Source: Sinohyriopsis cumingii (lineage: Eukaryota; Mollusca; Bivalvia; Unionida; Unionidae). From it: 64,000 nt of DNA. The DNA lies in the NCBI GenBank assembly GCA_028554795.2, contig JAPYKE020000525.1, positions 1 to 64,000 on the forward strand, written 5' to 3'. This document shows positions 13,485 through 27,466 of this stretch, piece by piece. Under the pieces are notes generated by a model, which was not told where the DNA came from, made no database searches, and worked only from the letters and a program-made list of their open reading frames with translations. The translations under genes and the position numbers were made by a program. Positions within the stretch are counted from its first letter, which is position 1, and each line of letters opens with the position of its first letter.

Positions 13485-14262
13485 ACTAATACATCCAAGT
13501 TTAGTGTTTTCATTGCTAATGCATCCATGTTTATTGTTGTCATTGATAATGCATCCAAGTTTATTGTTGTCATTGTTAATGCATCCAACTTTATTGTTGT
13601 CATTGCTAATACATCCATGTTTATTGTTGTCATCGCTAACACAACCATTTTTAATGTTGCGATTGTTCATACATCCATGTTTATTGTTGTCATTGCTAAG
13701 ACATCCATGTTTATTGTTGTGATTGTTAATACATCCATTTTATTGTTGTCATTGTTAATACATCCAAGTTTATTGTTGTCATTCCTAATACATCCATGTT
13801 CATTGTTGTCATTGTTAATACATCCAAGTTTATTGGTGTGATTGTTAATGCATCCAAGTTTATTGTTGTCATTGATAATGAATCCAAGTTTAATGTTGTC
13901 ATTGATAATGCATCAAAGTTTATTGTTGTCATTGCTAATACATCCATGTTTATTGTTGTCATTGATAAAGCATCCAACTTTATTGTTGTCTTTGTTAATG
14001 CATCCAAGTTTATTGTTGTCATTGCTAATACATCCAAGTTTAGTGTTGTCATTCCTAATACATCCATGTTTATTGTTGTCATTGATAATGCATCCATGTT
14101 TATTGTTGTCATTGGCAATGCATCCAAGTTTATTGTTGTCATTGCTAATCCATCCATGTTTATTGTTGTCATTATTAATACATCCATGTTTATTTTTGTC
14201 ATTGTTAATACATCCAAGTTTATTGTTGTGATTGTTAATGAATCCAACTTTATTGTTTTCAT

Positions 14263-14347
14263 TTATTAGCAATGACAACAATAAACTTGGATGATTATCA
14301 ATGACAACAATAAACATGGATGTATTAGCAATGACAACAATAAACTT
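14263..14347 (-). repeat. Inverted segment C11
   Basis: 85 bases, left edge CATTTATTAG, right flank AAGTTCACTG. Confidence 0.92.
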
Positions 14348-14952
14348 CCTAATACATCCAAGTTCACTGTTGTCATTGCTAATACATCCATGTTTATTGT
14401 TGTCATTGATAATGCATCCATGTTTACTGTTGTCATTGTTAATGCATCCAAGTTTATTGTTGTCATTGCTAATACATCCATGTTTATTGTTGTCACTGCT
14501 AACACATCCATTTTTATTGTTGTGATTGTTAATACATCCATGTCTATTGTTGTCATTGCTGACACATCCACTTTTATTGTTCTGATTGTTAATACATCCA
14601 TGTTTATTGTTGTCATTGCTAATACATCCATCCTTTTGTTGTTATTGATAAAGCATCCAAGTGTATTGTTGTCGTTGCTAATACATCCATGTTTATTTTT
14701 GTCATTGCTAATACATCCAAGTTTAGTGATGTCATTGCTAATACATCCATGTTTATTGTTGTCATTGATAATGCATCCAAGTTTATTGTTGTCATTGTTA
14801 ATGCATCCAAGATTATTGTTGTCATTGCTAATACATCCAAGTTTCTTGTTTTCATTGCTAATACATCCATGTCTATTGTTGTTATTGATAATGCATCCAA
14901 GTTTATTGTTCTCATTGTTAATACATCTTTGTTTATTGTTGTCATTGATAAT

Positions 14953-17900
14953 GCATCCAAGTTTATTGTTGTCATTGTTAATGCATCCAAGTTTATTGTT
15001 GTCATTGCTAATACATCCAAGTTTATTGTTGTCTTTGCTAATACATCCATGTTTCTTGTTGTCATTGATAATGCATCCAAGTTTATTGTTGTCATTGTTA
15101 ATGCATCCAAGCTTATTGTTGTCATTGTTAATACATCTATGTTTATTGTTGTCATTGATAATGCAACTAAGTTTATTGTTGTCATTGATAATGCATCCAA
15201 GTTTATTGTTGTCATTGTTAATACATCTATGTTTATTGTTGTCATTGCTAACACATCCATGTTTATTGTTGTCATTGATAATGCATCCAAGTTTATTGTT
15301 GTCATTGTAAATGCTTCCATGTTTATTGTTGTCATTGATAATGCATCCAAGTTTACTGTTGTCATTGGTAATACATCCAAGTTTATTGTTGTCACTGCTA
15401 ATCCATCCATGTTTATTGTTGTCATTATTAATGCATCCAAGTTTATTGTTGTCATTATTAATACATCCATCATTGTTGTTGTTATTGTTAATGCATCCAA
15501 GCTTATTGTTGTCATTGCTAATGCATCCAAGTTAATTGTTGTCATTCCTAATGCATGTAAATTTATTCTTGTCATTGCTAATACATCCAAGTTTATTGTT
15601 GACATTGCTAATATCTCCATGTTTATTGTTGTCATTGCTAATACCTCCAAGTTTATTGTTGTGATTGCTAATGGATCCATGTTTATTGTTGTTATTGCTA
15701 ATATATCGATGTTTATTGTTTTCATTGCTAATGCATCCACGTTTATTGTTGCATTGCTAACACATCCATGTTTCTTGTTGTCATTGCTAATACATCCATG
15801 TTTATTGTTGTCATTCTTAATACATCGATGTTTAGTGTTGTCATTGTTAATACATCCAACTTCATTCTTTTGATTGTTAATGCATCCAAGTTTAATGTTG
15901 TCATGTATTAGAAATGACAACAATAAACTTGGATGATTATTAATGACAACAATAAACATGGATGTATTAGCAATGGCTACACTAAGCTTGGATGTATTAG
16001 CAATGACAACAATAAACTTGCTAGTACATCCAAGTTTAGTGTTGTCATTGCTAATACATCCATGTATATTGTTGTCATTGATAATGCATCCAAATTTATT
16101 GTTGTTATTGCTAATACATCCATGTTTATTGTTGTCATTGCTAACACATCCATTTTTATTGTTGTGATTGTTAATACATCCATGTTTATTGTTGTCATTG
16201 CTAACACATCCATGTTTATTGTTGTGATTGTTAATACATCCATGTTTATTGTTGTCATTGCTAATACATCCAAGTTTATTGTTGTCGTTGTTAATACATC
16301 CAAGTTTATTGTTGCGATTGTTAATGCATCCAGGTTCGTTGTTGTCATTGATAATGCATCCAAGTTTATTGTTGTCAATGATAATGGATCCAAGTTTATT
16401 GTGGTCATTACTAATAAATCCATGTTTTTTGTTGTCGTTGATAAAGCATCCAAGTTTATTGTTGTCATTGTTAAAGCATCCAAGTTTATTGTTGTGATTG
16501 TTAATGCATCCAAGTTTATTGTTGTCATTACTAATAAATCCATGTTTTTTGTTGTCGTTGATAAAGCATCCAAGTTTATTGTTGTCATTGTTGAAGCATC
16601 CAAGTTTATTGTTGTCATTGTTAATGCATCCAAGTTTATTGTTGTCATTACTAATAAATCCATGTTTTTTGTTGTCGTTGATAAAGCATCCAAGTTTATT
16701 GTTGTCATTGTTAATGCATCCAAGTTTATTGTTGTCATTGCTAATACATCCATTTTTATTGTTGTGATTGTTAATACATCCATGTTTATTGTTGTCATTG
16801 CTAACACATCCATGTTTATTGTTGTGATTGTTAATACATCCGTGTGTATTGTTGTCATTGCTAATACATAAAAGTTTATTGTTGTCGTTGCTAATATATC
16901 CATGTTTATTGTTGTCATTGTTAATACATCCAAGTTGATTGTTGTGATTGTTAATGCATCCAAGTTTATTGTTGTCATTGATAATGCATCCAGGTTTATT
17001 GTTGTCATTGATAATGCATCCAGGTTTATTGTTCTCATTGCTAATACATCCAAGTTTATTGCTGTCATTGCTAATGCTTCCATGTTTATTGTTGTCATTT
17101 CTAATACAACCGATTTCATTGTTTTAATTGATAATGCATCCAAGAATATTGTTGTCATTCCTAATACATTGAAGTTTATTGTTGTCATTGCTAATACATC
17201 CAAGTTTATTTTGTCATTGCTAATACATCCATGTTTATTGTTGTCATTGCTGACACATCCATCTTTATTGTTGTGATTGTTAATACATCCATGTTTATTG
17301 TTGTCATTGCTAACACATCCATGTTTATTGTTGTGATTGTTAAAACATCCATGTTTATTGTTGTCATTGCTAATACATCCAAGTTTATTGTTGTGATTGT
17401 TAATGCATCCAAGTATATTGTTGCCATTGATAATGCATCCAAGTTTATTGTTGTCATTGATAATGGATCCAAGTTTATTGTTGTCATTGCTAATACATCC
17501 ATGTTTTTTGATGTCGTTGATAAAGCATCCAAGTTTATTATTGTCATTGTTAATGCGTCCAGGTTTATTGTTGTCATTGATAATACATCCAAGTTTAGTG
17601 TTCTCATTGTTAATACATCCATGTTTATTGTTATCATTGATAATGCATCCAAGTTTATTGTTGTCATTGTTAATGCATCCAAGTTTATTGTTGTCATTGC
17701 TAATACATCCAAGTTTATTGTTGTCATTGCTGATACATCCATATTTATTGTTGTTATTGATGATGCATCCAAGTTTATTGTTGTCATTGTTAATACATCT
17801 ATGTTTATTTTTGTCATTGATAATGCATCCAAGTTTAGTGTTGTCATTGCTAATACATCCAAGTTTATTGTTGTCATTGCTAATACATCCATGTTTGTTG

Positions 17901-18717
17901 TTGTCATTGATAATACATCCAAGTTTATTGTTCTCATTGTAAATGCTTCCTTGCTTATAGTTGTCATTGATAATGCATCCAAGTTTATTGTTCTCATTGG
18001 TAATGCATCCAAGTTTATTACTGTCATTGCTAATCCATCCATGTTTATTGTTGTCATTATTAATGCATCCAAGTTTATTGTTGTCATTATTAATACATCC
18101 ATCATTGTTGTTGTTATTGTTAATGCATCCAAGCTTATTGTTGGCATTGCTAATGCATCCAAATTAATTGTTGTCATTCCTAATGCATCTGAATTTATAA
18201 TTGTCATTGCTAATACATCGAAGTTTATTGTTGTCATTGCTAATATCTCCATGTTTATTGTTGCCATTGCTAATTCCTCCAAGTTTATTGTTGTGATTGC
18301 TAATGCATCCATGTTTATTGTTGTCATTGCTAATACATCCATGTTTATTGTTTTCATTGCTAATGCATCCATGTTTATTGTTGTCATTCCTTAACACATC
18401 CATGTTTATTGTTGTGATTGTTAATACATCCATGTTTATTGTTGTCATTGCTAATACATCCATGTTTATTATTGTAATTGCTAATACATCCATGTTTATT
18501 GTTGTCATTGCTAACACAACCATTTTTAATGTTGCGATTGTTCATACATCCATGTTTATTGTTGTCATTGCTAACACATCCATGTTTATTGTTGTGATTG
18601 TTAATACATCCATGTTTATTGATGTCATTGCTAATACATCCATGTTTATTGTTGTCATTGTTAATACATCCATGTTTATTGTTGTCATTGTTAATACATC
18701 CAAGTTTATTGTTGTGA
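14953..18717 (+). repeat. Long-range duplication I, copy 2
   Basis: Partner of 1-3765. This copy continues past the match through the G13 segment, so it keeps the fuller arrangement. Confidence 0.85.
15905..16019 (-). repeat. Inverted segment L12
   Basis: 115 bases, matching L1 including TATTAGAAATG, GATTATTAATG and AATGGCTACAC. It is the partner of L1 in the 14,952-base duplication. Confidence 0.93.
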
Positions 18718-18748
18718 TTGTTAATGCATCCAAGTTTATTGTTGTCAT

Positions 18749-18833
18749 GCATTAGCAATGACAACAATAAACTTGGATGATTATCAATGACAACAATAAA
18801 CATGGATGTATTAGCAATGACAACAGTAAACTT
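18749..18833 (-). repeat. Inverted segment G13
   Basis: 85 bases, left edge CATGCATTAG. Its left junction is a perfect 22-base fold-back (18727-18748 with 18758-18779) around nine bases. ACAGTAAAC in the last unit. Confidence 0.92.
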
Positions 18834-19581
18834 GCTAATACATCCAAGTTTAGTGTTGTCATTGCTCATACATCCATGTTCATTGTTGTCATTAATACTG
18901 CATCCAAGTTTACTGTTGTCATTGTTAATGCATCCAAGTTTATTGTTGTCATTGCTAATACATCCATGTTTATTGTTGTCATTGCTAACACATCCATTTT
19001 TATTGTTGTGATTGTTAATACATCCATGTTTATTGTTGTCATTGCTAACACATCCATCTTTATTGTTGTGATTGTTAATACATCCATGTTTATTGTTGTC
19101 ATTGCTAATACATCCATCCTTTTGTTGTCATTGATAAGGCATCCAAGTTTATTGTTGTCGTTGCTAATACATCCATGTATATTTTTGTCATTGCTAATAC
19201 ATCCAGGTTTATTGTTGTGATTGCTAATGCATCCATGTCTATTGTTGTCATTGCTAATACATCCATGTTTATTGTTTTCATTGCTAATGCATCCACGTTT
19301 ATTGTTGTCATTGCTAACACATCCATGTTTATTGTTGTGATTGTTAATACATCCATGTTTATTGTTGTCATTGCTAATACATCCATGTTCATTGTTGTCA
19401 TTGCTAATACATCCATGTTTATTGTTGTCATTCCTAAAATATCCATGTTTCTTGTTGTCATTGCCAATACATCCATGTTTATTGTTGTCATTGTTAATAC
19501 ATCGATCTTTATTGTTGTTATTGTTAATACATCCAAGTTTATTCTTTTGATTGTTAATGCATCCAAGTTCATTGTTGTCAT

Positions 19582-19696
19582 GTATTAGCAATGACAACAA
19601 TGAACTTGGATGATTAACAATGACAACAATAAACATGGATGTATTAGCAATGACTACACTAAGCTTGGATGTATTAGCAATGACAACAATAATCTT
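19582..19696 (-). repeat. Inverted segment L14
   Basis: 115 bases. Has ACAATGAACTTGG, GATTAACAATG and AATAATCTTG, the last also found in G23. Confidence 0.92.
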
Positions 19697-21943
19697 GCTA
19701 GTACATCCAAGTTTAGTGTTGTCATTGCTAATACATCCATGTATATTGTTGTCATTGATAATGCATCCAAATTTATTGTTGTCATTGATGATACATCCAT
19801 GTTTATTGTTGTCATTGCTAATATCTCCTTGTTTATTTTTGTCATTGCTAATACATCCATGTTTCTTGTTGTCATTGATAATGCATCCATGTTTACTGTT
19901 GTCATTGTTAATGCATCCAAGTTTATTGTTGTCATTGCTAATATATCCATGTTTATTGTTGTCATTGCTAACACATCCATTTTTATTGTTGTCATTGTTA
20001 ATACATCCATGTCTATTGTTGTCATTGCTGACACATCCACCTTTATTGTTGTGATTGTGAATACATCCATGTTTATTGTTGTCATTGCTAATACATCCAT
20101 CCTTTTGTTGTTATTGATAAAGCATCCAAGTGTATTGTTGTCGTTGCTAATACATCCATGTTTATTTTTGTCATTGCTAATACATCCAAGTTTAGTGATG
20201 TCATTGCTAATACATCCATGTTTATTGTTGTCATTGATAATGCATCCAAGTTTATTGTTGTCATTGTTAATGCATCCAAGATTATTGTTGTCATTGCTAA
20301 TACATCCAAGTTTCTTGTTGTCATTGCTAATACATCCATGTCTCTTGTTGTTATTGATAATGCATCCAAGTTTATTGTTGTCATTGTTAATGCATCCAAG
20401 TTTATTGTTGTCATTGCTAATACATCCACGTTTATTGTTGTCTTTGCTAATACATCCATGTTTCTTGTTGTCATTGATAATGCATCCAAGTTTATTGTTG
20501 TCATTCTTAATGCATCCAAGCTTATTGTTGTCATTGTTAATACATCTATGTTTATTGTTGTCATTGATAATGCAACTAAGTTTATTGTTGTCATTGATAA
20601 TGCATCCAAGTTTATTGTTGTCATTGTTAATACATCTATGTTTATTGTTGTCATTGCTAATACATCCATGTTTATTGTTGTCATTGATAATGCATCCAAG
20701 TTTACTGTTGTCATTGGTAATACATCCAAGTTTATTGTTGTCATTGCTAATCCATCCATGTTTATTGTTGTCATTATTAATGCATCCATGTTTATTGTTG
20801 TCATTATTAATACATCCATCACTGTTGTTGTTATTGTTAATGCATCCAAGCTTATTGCTGGCATTGCTAATGCATCCAAGTTAATTGTTGTCATTCCTAA
20901 TGCATCTAAATTAATTCTTGTCATTGCTAATACATCAAAGTTTATTGTTGACATTGCTAATATCTCCATGTTTATTGTTGTCATTGCTAATACCTCCAAG
21001 TTTATTGTTGTGATTGCTAATGCATCCATGTTTATTGTTGTCATTGCTAATACATCGATGTTTATTGTTTTCATTGCTAATGCATCCACGTTTATTGTTG
21101 CATTGCTAATACATCCATGTTTCTTGTTGTCATTGCTAATACATCCATGTTTCTTGTTGTCATTGCTAACACATCCATTTTTATTGTTGTGATTGTTAAT
21201 ACATCCATGTTTATTGTTGTCATTGCTAACACATCCATGTTTATTGTTGTGATTGTTAATACATCCATGTTTATTGTTGTCATTGCTAATACATCCAAGT
21301 TTATTGTTGTCATTGTTAATACATCCAAGTTTATTGTTGCGATTGTTAATGCATCCAAGTTCATTGTTGTCATTGATAATGCATCCAAGTTTGTTGTTGT
21401 CAATGATAATGGATCCAAGTTTATTGTTGTCATTACTAATAAATCCATGTTTTTTGTTGTCGTTGATAAAGCATCCAAGTTTATTGTTGTCATTGTTAAT
21501 GCATCAAAGTTTATTGTTGTCATTGCTAATACATCCATTTTTATTGTTGTGATTGTTAATACATCCATGTTTATTGTTGTCATTGGTAACACATCCTTGT
21601 TTATTGTTGTGATTGTTAATACATCCGTGTGTATTGGTGTCATTGCTAATACATAAAAGTTTATTGTTGTCGTTGCTAATATATCCATGTTTATTGTTGT
21701 CATTGTTAATACATCCAAGTTGATTGTTGTGATTATTAATGCATCCAAGTTTATTGTTGCCATTGCTAATACATACATGTTTCTTGTTGTCATTGATAAT
21801 GCATCCAAGTTTATTGTTGTCATTGCTAATACATCCATGTTTATTGTTGTCATTGTTAATACATCCATGTTTATTGTTGTCATTGTTAATACATCCAAGT
21901 TTATTGTTGTGATTGTTAATGCATCCAAGTTTATTGATGTCAT

Positions 21944-22058
21944 GTATTAGCAATGACAACAATAAACTTGGATGATTATTAATGACAACAATAAACATGG
22001 ATGTATTAGCAATGACAACACTAAACTTGGATGTATTAGCAATGACAACAACAAACTT
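21944..22058 (-). repeat. Inverted segment T15
   Basis: 115 bases, T form with ACAACACTAAACTTGG and ACAACAACAAACTTG, right edge CTAATACATCC. Confidence 0.92.
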
Positions 22059-23136
22059 GCTAATACATCCAAGTTTAGTGTTTTCATTGATAATGCATCC
22101 ATGTTTATTGTTGTCATTGATAATGCATCCAAGTTTATTGTTGTCATTGTTAATGCATCCAACTTTATTGTTGTCATTGCTAATACATCCATGTTTATTG
22201 TTGTCATCGCTAACACAACCATTTTTAATGTTGCCATTGTTCATACATCCATGTTTATTGTTGTCATTGCTAAGACATCCATGTTTATTGTTGTGATTGT
22301 TAATGCATCTATTTTATTGTTGTCATTGTTAATACATCCAAGTTTATTGTTGTCATTCCTAATACATCCATGTTTATTGTTGTCATTGTTAATATATCCA
22401 AGTTTATTGGTGTGATTGTTAATGCATCCAAGTTTATTGTTGTCATTGATAATGAATCCAAGTTTAATGTTGTCATTGCTAATACATCCATATTTATTTT
22501 TGTCATTGATAAAGCATCCAACTTTATTGTTGTCTTTGTTAATGCATCCAAGTTTATTGTTGTCATTGCTAATACATCCAAGTTTAGTGTTGTCATTGCT
22601 AATACATCCATGTTTATTGTTGTCATTGATAATGCATCCATGTTTATTGTTGTCATTGGTAATGCATCCAAGTTTATTGTTGTCATTGCTAATCCATCCA
22701 TGTTTATTGTTGTCATTATCAATGCATCCAAGTTTATTGTTGTCATTATTAATACATCCATTTTTGTTGTTGTTACTGTTAATGCATCCAAGCTTATTGT
22801 TGGCATTCCTAATATCTCTATGTTTATTGTTATCATTGCTCATAGCTCCAAGTTTATTGTTGTTATTGCTAATGCATCCATGTTTTTGGTTGTCATTGCT
22901 AATACATCCATGTTTATTGTTTTCATTGCTAATGAATCCATGTTTATTGTTGTCATTGCTAGCACATCCATGTTTGTTGTTGTGATTGTTATTACATCCA
23001 TATTTATTGGTGTCATTGCTAATACATCCATGTTTATTGTTGTCATTATTAATACATCCATGTTTATTTTTGTCATTGTTAATACATCCAAGTTTATTGT
23101 TGTGATTGTTAATGAATCCAAGTTTATTGTTTTCAT

Positions 23137-23221
23137 TTATTAGCAATGACAACAATAAACTTGGATGATTATCAATGACAACAATAAACATGGATGTATT
23201 GGCAATGACAACAATAAACTT
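23137..23221 (-). repeat. Inverted segment C16
   Basis: 85 bases, left edge CATTTATTAG, private GTATTGGCAATG. Confidence 0.92.
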
Positions 23222-24748
23222 CCTAATACATCCAAGTTCACTGTTGTCATTGCTAATACATCCATGTTTATTGTTGTCATTGATAATGCATCCATGTTTA
23301 CTGTTGTCATTGTTAATGCATCCAAGTTTATTGTTGTCATTGCTAATACATCCATGTTTATTGTTGTCACTGCTAACACATCCATTTTTATTGTTGTTAT
23401 TGTTAATACATCCATGTCTATTGTTGTCATTGCTGACACATCCACCTTTATTGTTGTGATTGTTAATACATCCATGTTTATTGTTGTCATTGCTAATACA
23501 TCCATCCTTTTGTTGTTATTGATAAAGCATCCAAGTGTATTGTTGTCGTTGCTAATACATCCATGTTTATTTTTGTCATTGCTAATACATCCAAGTTTAG
23601 TGATGTCATTGCTACTACATCCATATTTATTGTTGTCATTGATAATGCATCCAAGTTTATTGTTCTCATTGCTAATACATCCAAGTTTCTTGTTTTCATT
23701 GCTAATACATCCATGTCTATTGTTGTTATTGATAATGCATCCAAGTTTATTGTTCTCATTGTTACTACATCTATGTATATTGTTGTCATTGATAATGCAT
23801 CCACGTTTATTGTTGTCATTGTTAATGCATCCAAGTTTATTGTTGTCATTGCTAATACATCCAAGTTTATTGTTGTCTTTGCTAATACATCCATGTTTCT
23901 TGTTGTCATTGATAATGCATCCAAGTTTATTGTTGTCATTGTTAATGCATCCAAGCTTATTGTTGTCATTGTTAATACATCTATGTTTATTGTTGCCATT
24001 GATAATGCAACTAAGTTTATTGTTGTCATTGATAATGCATCCAAGTTTATTGTTGTCATTGTTAATACATCTATGTTTATTGTTGTCATTGCTAATACAT
24101 CCATGTTTATTGCTGTCATTGATAATGCATCCAAGTTTATTGTTGTCATTGTAAATGCTTCCATGTTTATTGTTGTCATTGATAATGCATCCAAGTTTAC
24201 TTTTGTCATTGGTAATACATCCAAGTTTATTGTTCTCATTGCTAATCCATCCATGTTTATTGTTGTCATTATTAATGCATCCAAGTTTATTGTTGTCATT
24301 ATTAATACATCCATCATTGTTGTTGTCATTGTTAATGCATCCAAGCTTATTGTTGGCATTGCTAATGCATCCAAGTTAGTTGTTGTCATTCCTAATGCAT
24401 GTAAATTTATTCTTGTCATTGCTAATACATCCAAGTTTATTGTTGACATTGCTAATATCTCCATGTTTATTGTTGTCATTGCTAATACCTCCAAGTTTAT
24501 TGTTGTGATTGCTAATGCATCCATGTTTATTGTTGTCATTGTTAATACATCGATGTTTATTGTTTTCATTGCTAATGCATCCACGTTTATTGTTGCATTG
24601 CTAACACATCCATGTTTCTTGTTGTCATTGCTAATACATCCATGTTTATTGTTGTCATTGTTAATACATCGATGTTTAGTGTTGTCATTGTTAATACATC
24701 CAAGTTTATTCTTTTGATTGTTAATGCATCCAAGTTTAATGTTGTCAT

Positions 24749-24863
24749 GTATTAGAAATGACAACAATAAACTTGGATGATTATCAATGACAACAATAAA
24801 CATGGATGTATTAGCAATGGCTACACTAAGCTTGGATGTATTAGCAATGACAACAATAAACTT
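24749..24863 (-). repeat. Inverted segment L17
   Basis: 115 bases, block B head form (TATTAGAAATG, AATGGCTACAC), but GATTATCAATG where L1 and L12 have GATTATTAATG. Confidence 0.92.
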
Positions 24864-27381
24864 GCTAGTACATCCAAGTTTAGTGTTGTCATTGCTAATA
24901 CATCCATGTATATTGTTGTCATTGATAATGCATCCAAATTTATTGTTGTCATTGCTAATACATCCATGTTTATTGTTGTCATTGCTAACACATCCATTTT
25001 TATTGTTGTGATTGTTAATACATCCATGTTTATTGTTGTCATTGCTAACACATCCATGTTTATTGTTGTGATTGTTAATGCATCCAGGTTCATTGTTGTC
25101 ATTGATAATGCATCCAAGTTTATTGTTGTCAATGATAATGGATCCAAGATTATTGTTGTCATTACTAATAAATCCATGTTTTTTGTTGTCGTTGATAAAG
25201 CATCCAAGTTTATTGTTGTCATTGTTAAAGCATCCAAGTTTATTGTTGTGATTGTTAATGCATCCAAGTTTATTGTTGTCATTGTTGAAGCATCCAAGTT
25301 TATTGTTGTCATTGTTAATGCATCCAAGTTTATTGTTGTCATTACTAATAAATCCATGTTTTTTGTTGTCGTTGATAAAGCATCCAAGTTTATTGTTGTC
25401 ATTGTTAATGCATCCAAGTTTATTGTTGTCATTGCTAATACATCCATTTTTATTGTTGTGATTGTTAATACATCCATGTTTATTGTTGTCATTGCTAACA
25501 CATCCATGTTTATTGTTGTGATTGTTAATACATCCGTGTGTATTGTTGTCATTGCTAATACATAAAAGTTTATTGTTGTCGTTGCTAATATATCCATGTT
25601 TATTGTTGTCATTGTTAATACATCCAAGTTGATTGTTGTGATTGTTAATGCATCCAAGTTTATTGTTGTCATTGATAATGCATCCAGGTTTATTGTTGTC
25701 ATTGATAATGCATCCAGGCTTATTGTTCTAATTGCTAATACATCCAAGTTTATTGCTGTCATTGCTAATGCTTCCATGTTTATTGTTGTCATTTCTAATA
25801 CAACCGAGTTCATTGTTTTAATTGATAATGCATTCAAGAATATTGTTGTCATTCCTAATACATTGAAGTTTATTGTTGTCATTGCTAATACATCAAAGTT
25901 TATTTTGTCATTGCTAATACATCCATGTTTATTGTTGTCATTGCTGACACATCCATTTTTATTGTTGTGATTGTTAATACATCCATGTTTATTGTTGTCA
26001 TTGCTAACACATCCATGTTTATTGTTGTCATTGTTAAAACATCCATGTTTATTGTTGTCATTGCTAATACATCCAAGTTTATTGTTGTGATTGTTAATGC
26101 ATCCAAGTATATTGTTGCCATTGATAATGCATCCAAGTTTATTGTTGTCATTGATAATGGATCCAAGTTTATTGTTGTCATTGCTAATACATCCATGTTT
26201 TTTGATGTCGTTGATAAAGCATCCAAGTTTGTTGTTGTCATTGTCAATGCGTCCAGGTTTATTGTTGTCATTGCTAATACATCCAAGTTTAGTGTTGTCA
26301 TTGTTAATACATCCATGTTTATTGTTATCATTGATAATGCATCCAAGTTTATTGTTGTCATTGTTAATGCATCCAAGTTTATTGTTGTCATTGCTAATAC
26401 ATCCAAGTTTATTGTTGTCATTGCTGACACATCCATATTTATTGTTGTTATTGATGATGCATCCAAGTTTATTGTTGTCATTGTTAATACATCTATGTTT
26501 ATTGTTGTCATTGATAATGCATCCAAGTTTAGTGTTGTCATTGCTAATACATCCAAGTTTATTGTTGTCATTGCTAATACATCCATGTTTGTTGTTGTCA
26601 TTGATAATACATCCAAGTTTATTGTTCTCATTGTAAATGCTTCCCTGCTTACAGTTGTCATTGATAATGCATCCAAGTTTATTGTTGTCATTGGTAATGC
26701 ATCCAAGTTTATTGCTGTCATTATTAATACATCCATCATTGTTGTTGTTTTGTTAATGCATCCAAGCTTATTGTTGGCATTGCTAATGCATCCAAATTAA
26801 TTGTTGTCATTCCTAATGCATCTGAATTTATTATTGTCATTGCAAATACATCGAAGTTTATTGTTGTCATTGCTAATATCTCCATGTTTATTGTTGCCAT
26901 TGCTAATGCCTCCAAGTTTATTGTTGTGATTGCTAATGCATCCATTTTTATTGATGTCATTGCTAATACTTCCATGTTTATTGTTTTCATTGCTAATGCA
27001 TCCATGTTTATTGTTGTCATTGCTTAACACATCCATGTTTATTGTTGTGATTGTTAATACATCCATGTTTATTGTTGTCATTGCTAATACATCCATGTTT
27101 ATTGTTGTAATTGCTAATACATCCATGTTTATTGTTGTCATTGCTAACACAACCATTTTTAATGTTGCGATTGTTCATACATCCATGTTTATTGTTGTCA
27201 TTGCTAACACATCCATGTTTATTGTTGTGATTGTTAATACATCCATGTTTATTGATGTCATTGCTAATACATCCATGTTTATTGTTGTCATTGTTAATAC
27301 ATCCATGTTTATTGTTGTCATTGTTAATACATCCAAGTTTATTGTTGTGATTGTTAATGCATCCAAGTTTATTGTTGTCAT

Positions 27382-27466
27382 GCATTAGCAATGACAACAA
27401 TAAACTTGGATGATTATCAATGACAACAATAAACATGGATGTATTAGCAATGACAACAATAAACTT
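27382..27466 (-). repeat. Inverted segment G18
   Basis: 85 bases, left edge CATGCATTAG, last unit ACAACAATAAACTTG. Confidence 0.92.

Larger units (their letters stand above)
12266..15904 (+). repeat. Block A, copy 2 (L9-K-R-T10-M-C11-P-Z)
   Basis: The landmark order is the same as in 8418-12265: K near 12780, R near 12990, T at 13370, M near 13650, C at 14263, P at 14631 and Z near 15750. The T-to-C interval is 893 bases, against 1,193 in the previous copy, so ten units were lost or gained. P to P with the previous copy is 3,638 bases. Confidence 0.82.
15905..19581 (+). repeat. Block B, copy 2 (complete: L12-K3-R-Q-S-K'-M-G13-p')
   Basis: This is the fullest example of the B order: three K units (about 16420-16690), R near 16866, Q near 17112, S near 17209, K' near 17502, M near 18531, G segment at 18749 and p' at about 19117. 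Bases up to about 18717 repeat 953-3765 with an offset of 14,952. Confidence 0.85.
19582..24748 (+). repeat. Block A, copy 3, with an extra P-Z module (L14-P-Z-K-R-T15-M-C16-P-Z)
   Basis: The P at 20100 and Z near 21098 are followed directly by K (about 21440) with no L segment between, which suggests a fusion that removed an inverted segment. R is near 21651, T at 21944, M near 22230, C at 23137, P at 23505 and Z near 24594. At 5,167 bases it is the longest A block in the window. Confidence 0.8.

Noticed and set aside
11664-13670. 668-codon minus-strand open frame
   Set aside because: Same reason; it crosses the L9 and T10 inversions and ends in a different peptide phase.
18727-18779. Hairpins as bacterial Rho-independent terminators
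   Set aside because: No GC-rich stem followed by a U-tract, no genes nearby, and the context is a eukaryote-like satellite.
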